Counted from the first letter of the stretch, positions 1 through 5,579 are shown. The stretch: 6,048 nucleotides of DNA from SIG78 sp045533055 (GCA_045533055.1 JAZSHD010000016.1:1-6048), one strand, 5' to 3'. Program-made: numbers and translations. The notes: generated by a model not told the origin, from the letters alone.

Positions 1-77
1 GCGGTCGAAGGCGACGGTCTCGAAAATCGTTATACTCCTTGTGGGTATCGAGGGTTCGAATCCCTCTCTCTCCGCCA
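1..77 (+). tRNA. tRNA-Ser (anticodon CGA), 5' end cut off by the window
   Basis: The anticodon arm is ACGGT (14-18), loop CTCGAAA (19-25) and ATCGT (26-30), which places the anticodon CGA at 21-23; it reads the serine codon UCG. A long variable arm (31-49) with ATAC/GTAT pairing marks a class II tRNA, as expected for serine. The T arm is GAGGG, loop TTCGAAT, CCCTC (50-66). The 3' acceptor strand is 67-73, the discriminator base is G74, and CCA at 75-77 is encoded in the DNA. Only the 3' part of the D arm is present at the left edge; the 5' acceptor strand lies outside the window. Confidence 0.95.
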
Positions 78-99
78 TTTTTTTTGCAAAAAAATGGCG
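73..99. repeat. Perfect 12-bp palindrome overlapping the tRNA 3' end
   Basis: CGCCATTTTTTT (73-84) and AAAAAAATGGCG (88-99) are exact reverse complements separated by TGC. The left arm includes the last acceptor base, the discriminator and the CCA of tRNA-Ser. In RNA it would make a strong hairpin just after the mature tRNA, useful for 3' processing or termination, but no T-run follows the right arm, so it is not a standard intrinsic terminator. Confidence 0.75.
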
Positions 100-356
100 A
101 ACGAAGACGTAAGTCTTCTCTTCACTGTGCGAAGCACAACTTCACTCAAAAGGCGCAGCCTTTTCTTCACATCTTCACCAAGCCGCAGAGAAGACTTACT
201 TGTGAAGACGTTTCATTCCGCTAACGCTCCATTTCACTTGTGAAGAGGTCAGCTTGCGCTGCCCGTGAAGTTTTCTCGCTTCCTCCTTCGCCAAGGCTGC
301 GGAGGACAAGCCGCGAGTAGGGATGGTGTAGTTTTTTTACTGCGCTTCGCTTAAAC
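100..356. repeat. Mosaic of short hairpins and CTTCAC/GTGAAG words
   Basis: This gene-free stretch is built from small perfect inverted repeats: GAAGAC-GTAA-GTCTTC (103-118), GTGC-GAA-GCAC (127-137), AAAAGGC-GCA-GCCTTTT (148-164), TTCAC-TT-GTGAA (233-244) and CAGC-TTGC-GCTG. A compound hairpin spans 275-317, with CTCGC/GCGAG outside, TCCTCC/GGAGGA inside and GCC-AA-GGC at the tip. The hexamer CTTCAC occurs at 120, 140, 165 and 173, and its reverse complement GTGAAG at 202, 240 and 265. I see no coding potential. It may be a family of intergenic repeats; whether copies exist elsewhere cannot be seen here. Confidence 0.7.
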
Positions 357-380
357 GGCGGCAAGCCGCCTTGATTTTTT
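357..380 (+). terminator. GC-rich hairpin followed by a T-rich tract
   Basis: GGCGGC-AA-GCCGCC (357-370) is a perfect inverted repeat followed at once by TTGATTTTTT. This has the shape of an intrinsic terminator and would shield the next gene from transcription coming from the tRNA side. It also sits at the end of the hairpin-rich mosaic, so it could simply be the last repeat unit. The same T-rich bases overlap a possible -35 box. Confidence 0.45.
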
Positions 381-398
381 CTTCTGCTATGCTATATT
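371..398 (+). promoter_or_regulatory. Possible promoter for the four-helix-bundle/SdpI pair
   Basis: TTGATT (371-376) and TATATT (393-398) are separated by 16 bp and resemble sigma-70 -35 and -10 boxes. Transcription would start just before the ribosome-binding site at 407-413. The match is partial and the region is A+T-rich, so chance agreement is quite possible. Confidence 0.3.
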
Positions 399-406
399 TT
401 TTTCTG

Positions 407-413
407 AAAGGAG
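407..413 (+). promoter_or_regulatory. Ribosome-binding site deciding the start at 422
   Basis: AAAGGAG lies 8 bases before ATG 422. The reading frame is open further upstream to a TTG at 371, but that TTG has no ribosome-binding site and follows a hairpin directly, so ATG 422 is preferred. Confidence 0.85.
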
Positions 414-421
414 ATCATCTT

Positions 422-775
422 ATGGCTGAAAGTAAATTACGCACAATATCCATTGACTTTGCCGTGCAGATACTCAATCTGGTAAAGTTTTTGAAAAGTC
501 AGCACGAAACGATCGTTTCCAATCAAATCGGCAGAGCCGGAACCAGTATCGGAGCGAATATCCACGAAGCGCAATATGCTCACGGCAAGCCTGACTTTAT
601 CGCAAAACTGCAAATCGCCCTCAAAGAAGCCAATGAAACAAGTTACTGGCTGGAACTTCTCTTAAAAACAAATTATATTGATGAAACGAGATATCAGGAA
701 TTAAATAATAGTTGCTCTCAAATCCGGGTAATGCTGATAAAATCCATCAATACGGCAAAAGGTGACGAAAGATGA
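422..775 (+). CDS. Four-helix-bundle protein, 23S rRNA IVP family
   Basis: The protein has 117 residues, the usual size for this family of free-standing four-helix bundles, first known from intervening sequences in 23S rRNA genes and related in fold to the Avd accessory protein of diversity-generating retroelements. Family hallmarks are the segment around residues 33-51 (QIGRAGTSIGANIHEAQ), the following DFIAKLQIALKEANET region (58-73) and the helix with YWLELL (75-80). There is no signal peptide and no membrane segment, so it should be cytoplasmic. The start is ATG 422, set by AAAGGAG. Its stop overlaps the start of the SdpI-like gene by four bases (ATGA), so the two are probably translated together. 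No 23S rRNA is visible nearby, so this is not an rRNA intervening-sequence copy in place. The molecular function of most of these proteins is unknown; binding to nucleic acid or a partner protein is inference. Confidence 0.9.
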   Translation: MAESKLRTISIDFAVQILNLVKFLKSQHETIVSNQIGRAGTSIGANIHEAQYAHGKPDFIAKLQIALKEANETSYWLELLLKTNYIDETRYQELNNSCSQIRVMLIKSINTAKGDER

Positions 776-1194
776 AATCATACAGATTTTTTTTTAATTT
801 ACTGCTATTATCCTTGATTTTGACATTTATTATTGCGGTAAAAGCGACATTGTTCAAATCACAACACTATTTGATTTATACTATCTACATTATCAGTGGC
901 GTCATTTTTACAATTCTCGGGAGCATTATGCCTGAACTAAAGCCCAATCGTTGGGTTGGAATTCGCATAAAATGGACAATGGAAGATCCAGATATTTGGA
1001 ATCAAGTCCATCGTATTGCGGGGGCTCTTTGGATTATTGGCGGTTATTTGGTTATTCTTGAAACAGTTTTCCTGCCTTTGCGATGGATTGGTCCAGTTAT
1101 GCTTGGGATTATTTTTTTACTTTCTGTATTTTCGCTTGTACATGCATGGCAGCTTGTCAGAAAAAAGTCTGATAAAGTAAAGAACAAGCAATAA
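772..1194 (+). CDS. SdpI/YhfL-family small membrane protein
   Basis: This 140-residue protein has four likely membrane helices (about 5-24, 32-52, 82-102 and 104-125) and a basic C-terminal tail ending in KKSDKVKNKQ. Between helices 2 and 3 lies the hallmark of the SdpI family: G-S-I-M-P-E-L-K-P-N-R-W-V-G-I-R, then KWTMEDPDIWNQVHR and G-A-L-W-I-I-G-G (about 50-91). In Bacillus the longer SdpI protects cells against the SdpC toxin and signals to a repressor; short proteins with only this domain, as here, mostly lack an assigned role. ATG 772 overlaps the preceding stop by four bases, with AAAAGGTGA at 757-765 as ribosome-binding site inside the upstream gene. The gene appears richer in A+T than the decarboxylase operon downstream. 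An immunity role is possible, but no toxin gene is visible in the window. It could equally be a general membrane protein. Confidence 0.88.
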   Translation: MKSYRFFFNLLLLSLILTFIIAVKATLFKSQHYLIYTIYIISGVIFTILGSIMPELKPNRWVGIRIKWTMEDPDIWNQVHRIAGALWIIGGYLVILETVFLPLRWIGPVMLGIIFLLSVFSLVHAWQLVRKKSDKVKNKQ

Positions 1195-1220
1195 AAGAGA
1201 GATTTTGTTGCTTTTGTTCC

Positions 1221-1301
1221 ATTCAGAACAGTCTGAGTTTTTCTGAATCAAAGTGAAGCGGTTTTCAGAATTTGATTTCACAGCGAAATTCTGAGTTTTT
1301 C
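1221..1301. repeat. Two inverted repeats sharing a 12-base direct repeat
   Basis: ATTCAGAA (1221-1228) pairs with TTCTGAAT (1241-1248), and TCAGAATTT (1265-1273) pairs with AAATTCTGA (1286-1294); each has a 12-base loop. TCTGAGTTTTTC occurs twice, at 1232-1243 and 1290-1301. The word TTCAGAA recurs at 1222, 1264 and 1316. The second hairpin is followed by GTTTTT and could act as a weak terminator for the upstream pair of genes. The pattern suggests a duplicated or slipped repeat unit. Confidence 0.6.
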
Positions 1302-1318
1302 GCCTAAAAATGCGTTTC

Positions 1319-1358
1319 AGAATGGCGGGGGAAGATAAAAAAGCCAGCCGCCATTTTT
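1319..1358 (+). terminator. Possible intrinsic terminator after the SdpI-like gene
   Basis: AATGGCGG (1321-1328) pairs with CCGCCATT (1348-1355), extendable outward by a G-T and an A-T pair, and the right arm runs straight into a T-tract ending at 1358. The 19-base loop is long for an efficient terminator. It lies about 125 bases after the SdpI-like stop codon. Confidence 0.4.
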
Positions 1359-1500
1359 GAAAATAGCTGACGAAGCTGCAAGGCTTCGCTTCTGTGAGAG
1401 AGTGTTTGTCAGGTTTTATTTGCAGAAAAATCGCAAAAAAGCCACAGCTGCCTCATAAAAAACAACCGACAGCGACGCTTGGTAAATATCCGTCCGGATC

Positions 1501-1614
1501 TCCCGATTTTCACGACAATCTTTGTTATGATATTGGTAACGCTGTAAGCAATTTATCTGTGATTCTGCATCCTTGGCGTTGAGTGTGCAGTTGATAAATG
1601 TCCCGATTTTCACG
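1501..1614. repeat. 14-base direct repeat, copies 100 bp apart
   Basis: TCCCGATTTTCACG is present at 1501-1514 and again at 1601-1614, identical in all 14 bases. The copies are not flanked by longer homology. Two matching sites upstream of an operon could be binding sites for a regulator, with a spacing close to a whole number of helical turns; this is inference. A duplication scar is the alternative. Confidence 0.65.
1551..1599 (+). other. Nested hairpin ending next to the second direct repeat
   Basis: ATTTATC (1551-1557) pairs with GATAAAT (1593-1599), and inside it CTGCA (1565-1569) pairs with TGCAG (1586-1590). The result is a stem with an uneven internal loop and a 16-base terminal loop. 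The element stops two bases short of the second copy of the direct repeat. It could be an RNA structure in a long 5' leader or an operator; it matches no family I know. Confidence 0.35.
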
Positions 1615-1675
1615 CGGCATGTCTTTGTGTCGCATCATCAAACTTTGAAGAGTTTCCCTCAGCCGGTCACGTTGT

Positions 1676-1704
1676 TTGATTGGAAATCCCATCCAACACA
1701 TTAT
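1676..1704 (+). promoter_or_regulatory. Possible promoter of the leader/decarboxylase operon
   Basis: TTGATT (1676-1681) and CATTAT (1699-1704) are 17 bp apart, each matching four of six consensus sigma-70 bases. A transcript would begin at about 1711, immediately before the leader ribosome-binding site. TATATT at 1702-1707 is an alternative -10 box with a 20-bp spacer, which is too long. A promoter further upstream is equally possible. Confidence 0.25.
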
Positions 1705-1725
1705 ATTGAAATACAGAGGAGGCGC

Positions 1726-1779
1726 ATGGGTTTGTTTTCAAACCGCAACTTTTTTTACTGTGGTATTGGGCATGTTTGA
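1726..1779 (+). CDS. Possible 17-codon leader peptide of the decarboxylase operon
   Basis: A short frame encoding MGLFSNRNFFYCGIGHV is preceded by AGAGGAGG (1715-1722). That is a very strong ribosome-binding sequence, but it lies only three bases before ATG. The frame ends in TGA at 1777-1779, 59 bases before the decarboxylase start. Its own early codons form the hairpin at 1727-1747 that precedes a T-run, so translation of this peptide would disrupt that hairpin. In enterobacteria the ornithine decarboxylase operon speF-potE is controlled by the arrest peptide SpeFL; a similar arrangement here is inference, and the sequences are not clearly related. The peptide is neither rich in one amino acid nor similar to one I know. 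A longer in-frame extension to 1573 has no ribosome-binding site. It could also be a chance frame behind a purine-rich stretch. Confidence 0.4.
   Translation: MGLFSNRNFFYCGIGHV
1727..1756 (+). terminator. Candidate attenuator hairpin inside the leader frame
   Basis: GGTTTG (1729-1734) pairs exactly with CAAACC (1739-1744) around TTTT. With G1745 bulged, T1727-A1747 and G1728-C1746 lengthen the stem to eight pairs. After AC come seven T (1750-1756). The form is that of an intrinsic terminator, though the stem is rather A+T-rich. It sits upstream of the decarboxylase start, so readthrough would be needed for expression of the operon. Confidence 0.4.
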
Positions 1780-1825
1780 TGGATTGCTCCGGTAGAAAAC
1801 GGTATGGAAAAAACCTGTTGCACAG

Positions 1826-1831
1826 AGGAGG
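1826..1831 (+). promoter_or_regulatory. Ribosome-binding site deciding the decarboxylase start
   Basis: AGGAGG stands seven bases before ATG 1839, an optimal placement. The frame is open further upstream to ATG 1779, which overlaps the leader stop as TGATG, but no homologous protein segment is recognisable in those extra 20 residues. The 1839 start is therefore preferred. Confidence 0.88.
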
Positions 1832-1838
1832 AGTTATT

Positions 1839-4139
1839 ATGAAAATGACAATCGCTGATTGGCCGGTTCTATTCGTTTCCGGAGAGTTTTCCGCCGGGAA
1901 TAATGAAGGACATCGTCTGCGGGAGTTGTTGAAAGAACTGAAGGAAATCGCCGCATGCACTGTTATTTCGGCGACAAGTTATGAAGATGCTCTTGAAATC
2001 TTCACCAGCCGTGCCGATATCGGATGCGTGGTCATTGACTGGGATCTGGAGTTTGAGCAGAACAATGAAAAAATGGCTCCGGAAATCCTGCTTGCCGGTA
2101 TCCGGACGCGGAATACAAAAATTCCGGTCATTTTGCTCACGGATCATCTGGAAACAGAAAATCTTTCTGAAGATGTACTCAAAAAAATCAATGACTGTCT
2201 GTGGAAGACTGCGGATACTATTGAATTTATTTCCGGCAGAATAGCCAACTGGGTGAAAAGTTATTCGGAAAATGTCGTGCCGGAATTTTTCGGAAAACTT
2301 GTAGAGTACTCTGAACGTTACAAATATGCATGGCATACTCCCGGGCATTTGGGCGGGCAGGGATTTCTCCGCGCCCCGTCAGGAGTGGCGATGTACAAAT
2401 TTTTCGGAGAAAATACTTTTCGCAGCGATCTTTCCATTTCTGTTCCCGAGCTTGGGTCTTTGCTTGATCACGAAGGAGCCGCCGGTGATGCTGAACGCAA
2501 TTCCGCCAGAGTTTTCGGGGCTGATCAAACCTACTATGTCTTGAATGGAACCAGCACAGTCAATCAGATCATCTGGCGCAGTCAGGTTTTATCCGGAGAT
2601 ATCGCACTGGTAGACCGCAATTGCCACAAGTCGCTCAATTATGCCATGGTCATTACCGGAGCAACCCCGGTTTACATGATTCCCCGCCGCAATGCCAGAG
2701 GCATTATCGGTCCGGTACGTCTGGCGGAGTTTTCTGCTGATTCGATAAAAAAACGGATCGGCGCACATCCTCTGATCGAGGGAAAAAATGAAATGCCGCA
2801 TATCCGTATGAGTGCGCTTACCAACTCAACCTACGATGGTGTGTGTTACAATACCGGAGCGATCATTGCAGAGTGTGCCGGTTGCGAAGTTATAGAAAAT
2901 CTTCACTTTGATGAAGCGTGGTATGCCTATGCCCACTTTCATCCGGTTTATGCCGGACATTACGGTATGGCGGTGAAAGAGTGCCGGCAGCCGGTATTCT
3001 GTTCCCAATCCACCCATAAACTTCTGACGGCTTTTTCACAGGCATCAATGCTCCACATCCGCAATGGTCTCCAACGCCGTATCGATCCGGTACTTTTCAA
3101 TGAGTCATATATGATGCATGGATCGACCTCGCCCCAGTACAGCATGATCGCTTCGCTGGATGTGGCAACAAAAATGATGGAAGATAACGGCAGAACTATT
3201 CTCGGAGATATTATCCGTGAAGCGATTCAATTGCGCCGGAAAATAGCCGGATTGGAACGTGATTTGCGCCGGAACGGAGATTGGTTTTTCGGAATGTGGC
3301 AGCCGCAAACCGTGAAATATAATGGCAATACGGTGGATTTCGCTGACTGTCCGACCGGTTATCTGGAGGAAAATCAAAAACCATGGGTTCTGTCTGCCGG
3401 GGATAAATGGCACGGGTTTGAAGATATTGAAGATGATTATGTGATGCTGGATCCCATCAAACTTACGATCCTTACTCCGGGGATCGATGATGACGGTAAA
3501 TTACTTCAAACCGGCGGTATTCCGGCAGCGATAGTCAGCAATTTTCTCATCAAACACAATATCGTTTGCGAAAAAACAGATTATTACTCCTTTCTGCTGT
3601 TGAATTCTCTGGGGACAACCAGGGCAAAACAAGGTTCTCTTCTGGCGGCACTGTTTGAATTCAAAAAGCTCTATGATTCAGAAACACCCCTTGAAGCAGT
3701 ATTCCCCGAGCTGGTGAACAATCATCCGGAACGCTACAGGGGTGAAACATTGAAATCCCATTGTGAAGCCATGCACAGCTATCTGCGGGAAAATAAAATC
3801 ATGGAATTGATGCACAATTCTTTTGAGGTCATTCCAGTTCCTGCCATGCTTCCGGTGGAGGCGGCGGCTCATGTTGTCCGCGGCAATGTGGAAATGGTCG
3901 ATGTTGCGGAATTGAATAACCGTACCGTCGCTGTGATGCTGGTTCCCTATCCGCCCGGCATTCCGGTCATGATGGGTGGTGAAACCATGTCCGGAGAGGC
4001 AGAAGCCATTGCCGAATATCTGCTTGCCAGAGAAAAATTTGAAAATGAATTCCCCGGCTACGAGGGTGATATTCATGGTATCACCCGCGAACAACGCGGC
4101 GACCGGATCGTTTTCCGCACACTGTGCGTCAGGAAATAA
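1839..4139 (+). CDS. adiA: PLP-dependent Orn/Lys/Arg decarboxylase, AdiA-like (probable arginine decarboxylase)
   Basis: The 766-residue enzyme is a fold-type-I, PLP-dependent basic amino acid decarboxylase; E. coli AdiA, LdcI and SpeF are about 710-760 residues. The order is an N-terminal receiver-like wing domain (about 1-130), a linker, HTPGH (166-170) opening the PLP-binding domain, FFGENTFRSDLSISVPELGS, NGTST (236-240, cofactor phosphate), DRNCHKS (259-265; H263 would stack on the PLP ring), HFDEAW (D358 facing the pyridine nitrogen), STHK with Schiff-base lysine K394 (K386 in AdiA) and a C-terminal domain with PYPPGIP (703-709). All key residues are present. HFDEAWYAYAHFHP and TTRAKQGSL resemble AdiA more than LdcI, while NGTST is more LdcI-like, so arginine to agmatine plus CO2 is likely but lysine or ornithine is not excluded. 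It is cytoplasmic, and such enzymes form decamers of dimers. The antiporter gene follows after 18 bases, pointing to acid resistance or amine production. Confidence 0.93.
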   Translation: MKMTIADWPVLFVSGEFSAGNNEGHRLRELLKELKEIAACTVISATSYEDALEIFTSRADIGCVVIDWDLEFEQNNEKMAPEILLAGIRTRNTKIPVILLTDHLETENLSEDVLKKINDCLWKTADTIEFISGRIANWVKSYSENVVPEFFGKLVEYSERYKYAWHTPGHLGGQGFLRAPSGVAMYKFFGENTFRSDLSISVPELGSLLDHEGAAGDAERNSARVFGADQTYYVLNGTSTVNQIIWRSQVLSGDIALVDRNCHKSLNYAMVITGATPVYMIPRRNARGIIGPVRLAEFSADSIKKRIGAHPLIEGKNEMPHIRMSALTNSTYDGVCYNTGAIIAECAGCEVIENLHFDEAWYAYAHFHPVYAGHYGMAVKECRQPVFCSQSTHKLLTAFSQASMLHIRNGLQRRIDPVLFNESYMMHGSTSPQYSMIASLDVATKMMEDNGRTILGDIIREAIQLRRKIAGLERDLRRNGDWFFGMWQPQTVKYNGNTVDFADCPTGYLEENQKPWVLSAGDKWHGFEDIEDDYVMLDPIKLTILTPGIDDDGKLLQTGGIPAAIVSNFLIKHNIVCEKTDYYSFLLLNSLGTTRAKQGSLLAALFEFKKLYDSETPLEAVFPELVNNHPERYRGETLKSHCEAMHSYLRENKIMELMHNSFEVIPVPAMLPVEAAAHVVRGNVEMVDVAELNNRTVAVMLVPYPPGIPVMMGGETMSGEAEAIAEYLLAREKFENEFPGYEGDIHGITREQRGDRIVFRTLCVRK

Positions 4140-4143
4140 ATGC

Positions 4144-4148
4144 AGGAG
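4144..4148 (+). promoter_or_regulatory. Ribosome-binding site deciding the antiporter start
   Basis: AGGAG lies nine bases before ATG 4158. An in-frame ATG at 4140, touching the decarboxylase stop, has no site at proper distance and would contain this one within its coding sequence, so 4158 is preferred. Confidence 0.8.
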
Positions 4149-4157
4149 ATTGGAAAT

Positions 4158-5579
4158 ATGAAAAAAATTTTTATGAGCATTACCACCATGTCACTGTTGA
4201 CCGTGGCTGCGGTATTGTCACTGCGTAATCTGCCGTCAGAGGCAGAATACGGTTACAGTGTGATATTTTATCTGATCATGGCTGCGATATGTTTTTTTGT
4301 TCCGTCGGCACTGGTTTCTGCGGAACTTGCATCCAGTTGGCCGGAGGACGGCGGTGTCTATCTCTGGGTGAAAGAGGCTTTCGGCCCAAAATGGGGTTTC
4401 GTCGCAGTTTTCATGCAATGGGTCGAAAATCTGCCGTGGTTCCCGGCGGTATTGACCTTTGTCGCTTCGTCGATCGCCTATGTATTCAATCCGGCATGGG
4501 CGCAGAACCGCTGGTTCGTTCTGATTACGATATGGGTCATGCTGTGGCTGGCGACATTTCTCAACTTCAAGGGAATGCGGTTATCGGCATGGTTGAGCAG
4601 TTCCGGAGCATTGGCGGGAACTCTTATTCCCGGGGCGGTGATCATTCTGATGGCGATCGGTTATATCATCGCCGGCAAAACTCCTCAAATCGCTTTCAGC
4701 AGTGATGCTCTGATACCTGATCTGGGCAACTGGAACCAGTTGATGCTGCTTTCCGGAATGATGGTCGCTCTTGCCGGGATGGAGATGTCGGCGATCCATG
4801 TGACGGAAATGAAAAATCCCGGACGGGATTTCCCCAAAGCGATTTTTGCCGCATGTATCCTGGTGATTTTGTTGAATGTGCTTGGTGCATTGGCAATTGC
4901 TCTGGTTATCCCGCCGGGGGAAATAAGTCTTGCCGCCGGTGCTGATCAGGCATTTGCCGCGATGTTTAAAATATTCCATATCCCGTGGATGACTCCAGTA
5001 ATGTGCTTCCTTCTCTCATACGGAGCGTTGACCATGGTCGTCACCTGGGTACTCGGACCATCCAAAGGAGTTCTGGAAGTTGCCAAAGATGGGTATCTGC
5101 CAGAATTATGGCAGCGGCGCAACAAAGCCGGAATGCCGACCAACATTCTGATAATACAGGCGGTGATATCTTCATTGCTGGCACTGGTGATTCTTTTTAT
5201 GCCGACGATCAGCGGAGCATTCTGGCTGATGTCTGCTCTGACGGCGCAATTATATATGGTGATGTATCTGCTGATGTTTGCTGCGGCGATCAAACTGCGT
5301 TACAGCAAGCCGGATATTCCCCGAGCATATAAAGTTCCGGGCGGCAAGATCGGCATGTGGCTGGTGTCAGGTGTGGCATTCCTCACTTCGCTCTTTGCCA
5401 TAATAACCGGATTTATTCCGACTCCGGGAGTCCGTGAAAAAGGCACATTTTATGTGTTGTGTTATATCGCTTTTCTGCTGATCGGAACAATTGTATTCAT
5501 CATTATTCCGCTGTGGCTTTACAAGCACAGTCAGAAGAAACGGGAAGCTGCTGAAAAGCAGGATCAACAGAGTATTTGA
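4158..5579 (+). CDS. APC-family amino acid/amine antiporter, GadC-like
   Basis: This 473-residue inner-membrane protein has about twelve hydrophobic segments. It resembles the glutamate:GABA antiporter GadC rather than the arginine:agmatine antiporter AdiC. Matching landmarks are the broken first helix ending near residues 22-27, F-V-P-S-A-L-V-S-A-E-L-A (47-58), E-D-G-G-V-Y-L-W-V (63-71), F-G-P-K-W-G-F (75-81), H-V-T-E-M-K-N-P-G-R-D-F-P (214-226), WVLGPSKG (297-304) and Y-K-V-P-G-G-K (391-397). E. coli GadC has about 511 residues and ends in a plug that closes the pore at neutral pH; this protein stops soon after the last helix with a short charged tail (KHSQKKREAAEKQDQQSI), so the plug seems missing. 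It starts 18 bases after the decarboxylase and is surely co-transcribed with it. The inferred role is import of the decarboxylase substrate in exchange for its amine product, possibly arginine for agmatine. Confidence 0.9.
   Translation: MKKIFMSITTMSLLTVAAVLSLRNLPSEAEYGYSVIFYLIMAAICFFVPSALVSAELASSWPEDGGVYLWVKEAFGPKWGFVAVFMQWVENLPWFPAVLTFVASSIAYVFNPAWAQNRWFVLITIWVMLWLATFLNFKGMRLSAWLSSSGALAGTLIPGAVIILMAIGYIIAGKTPQIAFSSDALIPDLGNWNQLMLLSGMMVALAGMEMSAIHVTEMKNPGRDFPKAIFAACILVILLNVLGALAIALVIPPGEISLAAGADQAFAAMFKIFHIPWMTPVMCFLLSYGALTMVVTWVLGPSKGVLEVAKDGYLPELWQRRNKAGMPTNILIIQAVISSLLALVILFMPTISGAFWLMSALTAQLYMVMYLLMFAAAIKLRYSKPDIPRAYKVPGGKIGMWLVSGVAFLTSLFAIITGFIPTPGVREKGTFYVLCYIAFLLIGTIVFIIIPLWLYKHSQKKREAAEKQDQQSI

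Larger units (their letters stand above)
1359..1700. other. Gene-free region before the decarboxylase operon
   Basis: No reading frame here has both a credible ribosome-binding site and a protein-like composition, on either strand. Visible structure consists of CGAAGC-TGCAAG-GCTTCG (1371-1388), ATCCG-TC-CGGAT (1488-1499), a 14-base direct repeat, a nested hairpin (1551-1599) and a weak hairpin GCGGCA/TGTCGC (1614-1633). I recognise no known riboswitch or small-RNA family. It may contain the promoter and upstream control sites of the operon. Confidence 0.5.

Noticed and set aside
39..224. Open frame of 61 codons starting in the tRNA
   Set aside because: It begins inside tRNA-Ser, has no ribosome-binding site and runs through the hairpin mosaic; its product has no protein-like pattern.
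100..356. CRISPR array
   Set aside because: The repeated words are only six bases long, irregularly spaced and present in both orientations; there are no regular spacers.
422..775. Intervening sequence of a 23S rRNA gene
   Set aside because: The protein family fits, but no 23S rRNA sequence is present on either side; the neighbours are a tRNA and an SdpI-like gene.
1394..1613. Small open frames on both strands before the operon
   Set aside because: No ribosome-binding sites, and composition typical of translated noncoding DNA; the two strands simply mirror each other.
1501..1614. Known riboswitch (lysine, arginine or similar)
   Set aside because: I cannot match the conserved cores of any riboswitch class; only simple hairpins and a direct repeat are visible.
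1573..1725. Longer version of the leader frame starting at TTG 1573
   Set aside because: No ribosome-binding site at 1573, while ATG 1726 in the same frame has AGAGGAGG directly before it.
1867..5293. Many antisense and shifted frames inside the decarboxylase and antiporter genes
   Set aside because: They lie wholly within two strongly recognised genes and show no independent family motifs or start signals.
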